Source of the DNA: Collinsella sp. TF08-11AT | Lineage (GTDB): Bacteria > Actinomycetota > Coriobacteriia > Coriobacteriales > Coriobacteriaceae | NCBI RefSeq assembly: GCF_003437035.1 | Contig: NZ_QSRL01000008.1 | Span: 26,353-90,352, forward strand | DNA: 64,000 nt | Direction: 5' to 3' | Shown: piece by piece, positions 59,651 to 64,000 of the stretch | Layout: each line of letters begins with the position of its first letter | Numbering within the stretch: the first letter of the stretch is position 1 | Notes under the pieces: model-generated | Told to the model about the DNA's origin: nothing | The model's input: only the letters and a program-made list of their open reading frames with translations | Databases searched by the model: none | Made by a program: the position numbers and the translations under genes

Positions 59651-60298
59651 CTAGTTCGCCTCCGGCCAACCCACAACGTCAAGTACGTCGAGGGCGGTAT
59701 CGCTTGCCTGCTGGTTTTTGGCCTGCACGGCCTGAACATCGATATCGAGCCTGAATGAGCCGCCGCGCGCGGCATCGTGGTAGTCGTCCACAAAGCGCAG
59801 CGAGTCCATGAGGCTTTCCGTCATGGCGCCGGGGTCGAGCGTGCCGCCACGCCCGGCCAATCCGCGGTAGTAGTACCACCCATCGCCGCCATCGACCCAC
59901 GGGAACCCCTCGCCCGCGTTCACATGAAACGCAACGCTGCCCGAAGCATCCGCGCTCGAACCGTCGGGCGCCACCGACGTCATGCGCAGACGCGCGCGAA
60001 CGTACTCAGGCTGCGTGCCAGCGTTCTCCACGCGCACAATGCGGCTGATGTCAGAACCCCCGGCCTTGGTGTCGGGATAGTCCCCGTGCTCGTTGGGCTC
60101 AAACGGAATCTCCTCGCCCTGCTCGTTGAGGGTGTATTCGCAGACTCGTACCTTCACGCTGCCAAACGATAGAACGTTGTTCGCCGGAACCATATCAACG
60201 GTAAAAGCCAGCGTGCCGCACAGGCACGCCAGGGCCAACAGCGCCATCGCGGCAAGCGCCAAGGTGCGTTTCTGATTGTCGGAAAGATTATTGAGCAT
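59651..60298 (-). CDS. TasA/camelysin-like SipW-dependent protein B
   Basis: 215 residues. SipW-type signal (LALAAMALLALACLCGTLAF) followed by a beta-rich domain with ISRIVRVENAGTQPEYVRAR and GDGWYYYRGLA, the same pattern as protein C. Start is probably the ATG at 60298; a TTG four codons upstream is in frame. It precedes the giant protein gene with a 3-base gap. Likely an accessory fibre subunit or assembly partner. Confidence 0.82.
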   Translation of the reverse strand: MLNNLSDNQKRTLALAAMALLALACLCGTLAFTVDMVPANNVLSFGSVKVRVCEYTLNEQGEEIPFEPNEHGDYPDTKAGGSDISRIVRVENAGTQPEYVRARLRMTSVAPDGSSADASGSVAFHVNAGEGFPWVDGGDGWYYYRGLAGRGGTLDPGAMTESLMDSLRFVDDYHDAARGGSFRLDIDVQAVQAKNQQASDTALDVLDVVGWPEAN

Positions 60299-60327
60299 TA
60301 CGTTCGCCAATCGTCGATAAGGGGGGG

Positions 60328-60378
60328 ACCGAGATCCCGGCCCGAAAATGGGGGTGGGGAGCGGACCGGGATCTCGGT
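60328..60378 (-). other. Intra-operon hairpin between TasA-like genes A and B
   Basis: ACCGAGATCCCGG (60328-60340) pairs with CCGGGATCTCGGT (60366-60378), a 13-bp stem in the 96-base gap. No T-tract; on the minus strand CCCCCCC follows. It may raise the level of gene A relative to downstream genes by partial termination or 3'-end protection. Confidence 0.55.
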
Positions 60379-60394
60379 GGAGGGGGTTGGATTA

Positions 60395-61081
60395 CTACAG
60401 GTCCTTAGCCCAATCCTTGGCAGCAGCCTCAGCAGACGCAGCCGAGCCCTCAGTGGTGCTGTCTTCAGCGTAAACGAAGCAGTTGACCGTCATCTTGGCA
60501 TCCTTGGCGAAATCCTTTTGCTCGGTCTCCTTGGGCGTAGTCACATTGCTGAACAGCTCACCGGTCCACTTGTCCTCGGTCTTGCTGGCAATAAGCGGAG
60601 TGGCCTCGGTCTCATTGCCAACATAAACGAAAAGGCCACCGAGATAATGAGTCGGTTCGCCCTCAACAGCGGTCGCCTCAACGGCCTCCCAACCCTTGTT
60701 AATGGTGAAGTAAGTCGTCTTGGAATCAGCAGTCCCAGCAGACGCTGTCTCGTTCTTCACGAAAACGTACACATAAGCGTTTTCGGACCCCTTGCCAATA
60801 CCGACATTAGGATTCTTAGGAACAGACACGCCAGGGGCGAGCTTGGAGTCCGCAACCCAGTTAGTCTCGGTCAGATTGCCGTTGACCTTAGCCTTGTCAT
60901 CCGGAATCGGCTGATCCGGATTATCAGGATTAGTGGTGGGGTGGTTGATGCCCGCAGTAGTGAAGTTGTTGGTCAGGCTCGACTGCGCCGTCAGCCATGC
61001 ATAGGTACCCACGCCGGCAGCCAGCACCAACAGCAGCAGGGCGGCAATGATGCCGTAGCGCTTTTTCTTCTTGTTTTCCAT
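60395..61081 (-). CDS. TasA/camelysin-like SipW-dependent protein A (probable major subunit)
   Basis: 228 residues. MENKKKKRYGIIAALLLLVL followed by AAGVGTYAWLTAQSSLTNNF is a textbook SipW-type signal. The mature part has a Pro/Asp/Asn-rich stretch (~45-65), then TasA-like strands (AYVYVFVKNETAS). It has a strong RBS (AAGGAAG), stands directly behind sipW, and is followed by a hairpin, all fitting a high-copy fibre subunit. Family membership is by signal type and context; sequence identity with Bacillus TasA looks low. Confidence 0.85.
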   Translation of the reverse strand: MENKKKKRYGIIAALLLLVLAAGVGTYAWLTAQSSLTNNFTTAGINHPTTNPDNPDQPIPDDKAKVNGNLTETNWVADSKLAPGVSVPKNPNVGIGKGSENAYVYVFVKNETASAGTADSKTTYFTINKGWEAVEATAVEGEPTHYLGGLFVYVGNETEATPLIASKTEDKWTGELFSNVTTPKETEQKDFAKDAKMTVNCFVYAEDSTTEGSAASAEAAAKDWAKDL

Positions 61082-61151
61082 CGTTCTCTTCCTTTCGAGA
61101 ATCGTCTTCCCCGGCAACGGCCCCTACCGCCGCCGACGCTTTTCCCTGCCG

Positions 61152-61709
61152 CTATGAACGCCGCTCCCTCGCATGCACGCGGGCATGCTTGCCCGCAGGC
61201 TCGTCGGGAACCATCCGATCGAGCACTATCGACGCCGTGATCAGCAGCGCCAGAACGGCAACCACAACAAGCAAACCAGGCATCGTCGTGCAATATGCGT
61301 TGACGAAGCCCAGGTAAGGGACACAAAAAGAAACAGTGCCGATAACACTCGAAAAAGGCGTCTGCTCGGCATCGTGCATGATGCTTCCGTCTGCATTTTT
61401 GTTCGCAATTCCCTGCGTGCCGATCATCTGCGCGGCAGGGTCGATCTCGTACACCTGGTGCGTCACCACGGCGCCGTCCGATCGGTAAAAGGTTGCATTG
61501 TCGCCCACGGCAATATCCGTTGGCTCAACCTGGCGGACAAACACGATGGAGCCAACGGGAAGCTCGGGTTCCATAGAGCCCGAAAGCACAGCAAAGGGCG
61601 TGTATCCAAATGCGCGAGGCACAAAAGAAACAACGGCAAGGGCTATGACAAGCGCGAACGCCAAGCTACTCAAAAGTGCAATAAATCGTTTGAGTCTACG
61701 CGCCGTCAA
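61152..61709 (-). CDS. sipW: SipW-type signal peptidase I
   Basis: 185 residues. Two hydrophobic segments (N-terminal ~8-30 and C-terminal ~150-172) surround the catalytic part. Nucleophile Ser in LSGSMEPELPVGS, and the general base position is His (VVTHQVYEI) instead of Lys, the mark of ER/SipW-type peptidases. It should cleave the SipW-type signals of the TasA-like proteins encoded after it. An in-frame stop lies four codons upstream, so the TTG at 61709 is the best start; GGGGG is 13 bases before it, farther than usual. Confidence 0.88.
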   Translation of the reverse strand: MTARRLKRFIALLSSLAFALVIALAVVSFVPRAFGYTPFAVLSGSMEPELPVGSIVFVRQVEPTDIAVGDNATFYRSDGAVVTHQVYEIDPAAQMIGTQGIANKNADGSIMHDAEQTPFSSVIGTVSFCVPYLGFVNAYCTTMPGLLVVVAVLALLITASIVLDRMVPDEPAGKHARVHARERRS

Positions 61710-62001
61710 AGTGATAATTCATCCCCCTTGAGGACCTATTCGACCCATCCAAAGGTCAGCAAGTTTCAACAGGAACCGCAAGGCGCTTGAAAAGTGAGTC
61801 CGAAATAAGCCAATTTGGAATCTTTTCGTAATAAAAACATAGCGATGTGCTACACATTTTTCAATGTTTTATCGCTAAATGCTACTTATTTTGGCGTAAG
61901 TGGTCATTTATCCCCAAATTAGTCTGTTTTATCCAATACTTATAACTAACCCCCTACGCAACTTCCCCATAGAAGGTTCGATTTTTTGCGGAACTAAAAT
62001 A

Positions 62002-62032
62002 ATGGTACCCCCCCCCCCCCACATTAAAACAA
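62002..62032 (-). promoter_or_regulatory. Promoter-like site with a 13-base homopolymer in the spacer
   Basis: Minus strand: TTGTTT (62027-62032), then TAATGT plus 13 G (62008-62020) as a 19-base spacer, then TACCAT (62002-62007). Slippage in the G-run would change the -35/-10 spacing. The site lies about 290 bases before sipW. The surrounding 61710-62110 stretch is AT-rich and has no gene. Confidence 0.5.
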
Positions 62033-62114
62033 ATTGCTGGAAGTGCCCTTTATTTTTAACCCTCTTTTTGTAGCTTTATGACAGCCTCATGTAGTTTGCA
62101 GCCCACAGCCCTCT

Positions 62115-62312
62115 GGAAGCCATGTCCCAGAATTCCCGTCCGGAGTGGGATGCGACTTCCGCTTGTGGCCCCGTTGGGAAACCACATCCCACTCCGATCA
62201 CAAATTCCGGGACGCAGCTTCCGCAACCCCACCCATCCGGAAATCCCATCCCACTCCGCACACATCCGGGCATAGAACAATCAGCTTATTAGGCCTTCCA
62301 TCAATAAAGGGG
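62115..62312. repeat. Array of three 62-bp repeats (array V)
   Basis: Units start at 62115, 62177 and 62239. They correspond to units 1, 4 and 5 of array U (52409-52730): unit 2 here ends ACCCCACCCATCC like U4, and the third runs into the same ATCAGCTTATTAGGCCTTC tail (62280-62298). Arrays U and V lie in the same orientation on either side of the SipW operon. Confidence 0.9.
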
Positions 62313-62327
62313 CGCCCTCGTGTCACG

Positions 62328-62355
62328 AAAAAAGCCTCGAGAACTTCGAGGCTTT
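62328..62355 (-). terminator. Intrinsic terminator of the flavodoxin-like gene
   Basis: Minus strand AAAGCCTCGA, loop AGTTC, TCGAGGCTTT followed by TTTTCG. Good stem and T-run, ~45 bases after the stop codon. Confidence 0.85.
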
Positions 62356-62397
62356 CACATTTGTATTGTTTTGCACGAAGGACCGCGAACGGCGAAG

Positions 62398-62949
62398 CTA
62401 CTCGCCCAGCACGGCCTTCTTTGCGGCTGCGGCCATGTTATCCAGATCCTCCTTGGTGGGGTGATCCTTCGCGGCAACCCAGTTGTCGAGCAGCATCTTA
62501 AATCGGGCGTTTTCGGGATCTCGCTCGAGCATGGCCTCGTAGCGCTGCTTGACCGCGGGGCCCATCTTGCCCTGGCACATCGCCCAGCCCGCAAGCTCGG
62601 CATCATTAGCCAAGTTAGACGATACGCGGTCGATAATCTGCCTAAAGTACTCCTCGCTGGCGCCAAAACCGCAGGTGCCAAACAGGAAAACGCGCTTACC
62701 GTGCAAGGCGGAGAGCAACGCCGCGACCGAAGGCGTGCACGCGCCCTTGTCGCACCAAAAACCGACAAGCACCGTGTCGGCCGCGCAGGCGCCCTGCGCC
62801 TCGAGCGCAACCTGATCTGCATCCGCATCGTCGCTCAACGCCGCAGCATGGACAAACTCAACGCCCGCAGCCTGCAGAGTGCGCTTGATCGCACCCGAAA
62901 CCATTCTGGTATTACCGCTCTTGCTGTTAACCACCAAAGAGCACGTCAT
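62398..62949 (-). CDS. Flavodoxin-like protein (BilS-like group)
   Basis: 183 residues. FMN phosphate loop SKSGNTRMV at the N-terminus, GFWCDKGACTPSV (~64-76), FLFGTCGFGASEEYF (~88-102) and CQGKMGPAVKQRYE (~125-138). These inner motifs recall a small flavodoxin subgroup of gut anaerobes that includes BilS, linked to bilirubin reduction. No BilR-like reductase is in the window, so that function is not asserted. It would shuttle electrons with FMN. Start at ATG 62949; a GTG two codons earlier is nearer to GAGG. Confidence 0.78.
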   Translation of the reverse strand: MTCSLVVNSKSGNTRMVSGAIKRTLQAAGVEFVHAAALSDDADADQVALEAQGACAADTVLVGFWCDKGACTPSVAALLSALHGKRVFLFGTCGFGASEEYFRQIIDRVSSNLANDAELAGWAMCQGKMGPAVKQRYEAMLERDPENARFKMLLDNWVAAKDHPTKEDLDNMAAAAKKAVLGE

Positions 62950-63120
62950 AGTCACGTTGCCTCGTTTCCCCCAAAACTAAAGCCACTAATGCAATTTATT
63001 AGATGAATATCTTAGTACTAACGTGACAGATGTAAACCACCGTCTGTCGATTGGCGACGCAGACGACATCTTTGGACAGATTTCGAACAGTATGTACTTC
63101 GGATTGAAACCGCCGCAGAA

Positions 63121-63212
63121 CGTTTCACGAATGGCCGAAAAACTGTTTCACAAAACGCCGTCAAATTGTGTCACGGAGTATCGTCAAAATGTTTCACGCG
63201 CTGGTAGAACGC
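63121..63212. repeat. Four iteron-like repeats with 23-bp period
   Basis: CGTTTCAC, TGTTTCAC, TGTGTCAC and TGTTTCAC begin at 63121, 63144, 63167 and 63190, an exact 23-base step. Two units also share CGTCAAA at the same offset. They lie in the 316-base region between the flavodoxin and ABC genes; no convincing gene is there. Confidence 0.65.
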
Positions 63213-63272
63213 TATATAACAAGATCGCTCTATGGGACAAACAAACCTGATTAATTTGCCCCACGGGCTTGC

Positions 63273-64000
63273 TCACTGGGCGAATTGGCTGCGGTAGAGT
63301 TCGGCGTAGAAGCCACCTGCCGCTAGCAGCTCGTCGTGCGTGCCGCGCTCGATAATCTCGCCGTCGCGCATGACCAGAATGCAGTCGGCGTTGCGAATCG
63401 TGCTCAGGCGATGCGCCACCACAAAGCTGGTACGACCGGCCATGAGCTCGTCAAATGCCGCCTGAACCTGCAGCTCGGTGCGCGTATCGATGCTCGAGGT
63501 CGCCTCGTCCAGCAGCAAGATCGCCGGGTCGGTGAGCATGGCGCGCGCGATGCACAGCAGCTGTTTTTGACCTTGGCTAAACGTGCCGCCGTCCTCGCCG
63601 ATCACCGTATCGTAGCCGCCTGGCAGCTGCACGATAAACTTGTGCGCATGCGCGCGCTTGGCAGCCTCGATAACCTGTTCGCGCGTGGCATCCGGGCAAC
63701 CGTAAGCGATGTTTTCCGCCACGGTGCCCTCAAACAGCCAAGTGTCCTGCAGCACCATGCCAAAGGCACGGCGCAGGCTTGCGCGCGTGTAGTCACGCGA
63801 GGAACGGCCATCGACCGCAATGCGACCGGCGTCGATATCGTAAAAGCGCAGCAACAGGTTGATGAGCGTCGTCTTGCCACAGCCCGTGGGGCCGACCAGG
63901 GCAAAGCGCATGCCGGGCTTGGCATCGATGCAGATATCCTGCAGCAGCTTGCGGTCGGGCACGTAGCTAAAGTCCACGTGCTCAAAGGTCACCTCGCCCT
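63273..64000 (-). CDS. ABC exporter, C-terminal ATPase domain (partial)
   Basis: The gene runs off the end of the window, leaving about 242 residues of an ABC ATPase: Walker A GPTGCGKTT, Q-loop VLQDTWLF, signature FSQGQ, Walker B LLLDEATSSID with catalytic Glu and switch His in VAHRLS. The sequence before it should hold six membrane helices. It resembles the subunit at 16783-18702 and is the consensus-site type, so a partner subunit could lie further upstream outside the window. Confidence 0.9.
   Translation of the reverse strand, partial: GEVTFEHVDFSYVPDRKLLQDICIDAKPGMRFALVGPTGCGKTTLINLLLRFYDIDAGRIAVDGRSSRDYTRASLRRAFGMVLQDTWLFEGTVAENIAYGCPDATREQVIEAAKRAHAHKFIVQLPGGYDTVIGEDGGTFSQGQKQLLCIARAMLTDPAILLLDEATSSIDTRTELQVQAAFDELMAGRTSFVVAHRLSTIRNADCILVMRDGEIIERGTHDELLAAGGFYAELYRSQFAQ

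Noticed and set aside
61701..61727. Eight-codon leader peptide overlapping the sipW start
   Set aside because: An ATG sits inside the G-run that would be its ribosome site, leaving no spacing; no attenuator structure accompanies it.
63023..63250. 75-codon plus-strand frame
   Set aside because: Runs through the 23-bp iterons, has no ribosome site and no recognisable features.
1..64000. tRNA or rRNA genes
   Set aside because: I looked for T-loop type GGTTCGAATCC sequences and rRNA landmarks in intergenic regions and saw none.

Overview
The window is GC-rich bacterial chromosome with dense coding on both strands and no rRNA, tRNA, phage structural genes or CRISPR array. High GC, LAxTG-type wall anchoring, several PTS systems, anaerobe-style gene content and a SipW/TasA-type surface locus point to a gut actinobacterium of the Coriobacteriia, most likely Collinsella. 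That assignment is inferred from overall character, not from a marker gene.

Layout. (1) 74-8.0 kb: an aldose epimerase and a membrane protein, then an aromatic-acid decarboxylation regulon: MerR regulator, UbiX/LpdB flavin prenyltransferase, UbiD/LpdC (gallate-decarboxylase-like), SLC13 permease, and a fusion of an LpdD-like domain to an IPP-isomerase-like NUDIX domain. (2) 8.1-14.2 kb: MFS exporter, DUF4143 ATPase, LMW phosphatase, pyridoxal kinase, Fic protein. (3) 14.4-18.7 kb: MarR-controlled heterodimeric ABC exporter. (4) 19-23.4 kb: LysR divergent from an SDR / OFA-type MFS / Gfo-Idh operon. (5) 23.8-26 kb: Tex. (6) 26.4-31.5 kb: DeoR-controlled ascorbate-type PTS with two transaldolase-like aldolases. 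(7) 31.6-41.2 kb: a probable acquired island starting in a truncated HAD gene. It carries a mannose-family PTS, class II aldolase, aldo-keto reductase, esterase, MFS, RpiR regulator and HAD phosphatase. (8) 41.5-48.6 kb: an RlmKL-like methyltransferase with an eroded first catalytic domain, and a short KdpD/KdpE pair next to a Kup potassium transporter. (9) 48.8-52.2 kb: nitroreductase and LTA-synthase-family enzyme. (10) 52.9-61.7 kb: a surface-matrix operon (SipW peptidase, three TasA/camelysin-like proteins, an 1832-residue repeat protein, an LAATG-anchored protein). (11) 62.4-64 kb: flavodoxin-like protein and the end of an ABC exporter.

The intergenic DNA is unusually structured. Two homologous arrays with an exact 62-bp period flank the matrix operon. 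A run of 13 C (G on the transcribed strand) lies in a plausible promoter upstream of sipW. Long hairpins with unrelated arms sit between genes. A composite hairpin repeat abuts gene 3' ends and twice supplies the stop codon.

The strongest candidates for undescribed biology are the LpdD-NUDIX fusion, which could tie prenyl-phosphate supply to prenyl-FMN maturation, and the possibly phase-variable, repeat-flanked SipW/TasA locus. All calls come from reading the sequence and remembered family features; no database search was run.
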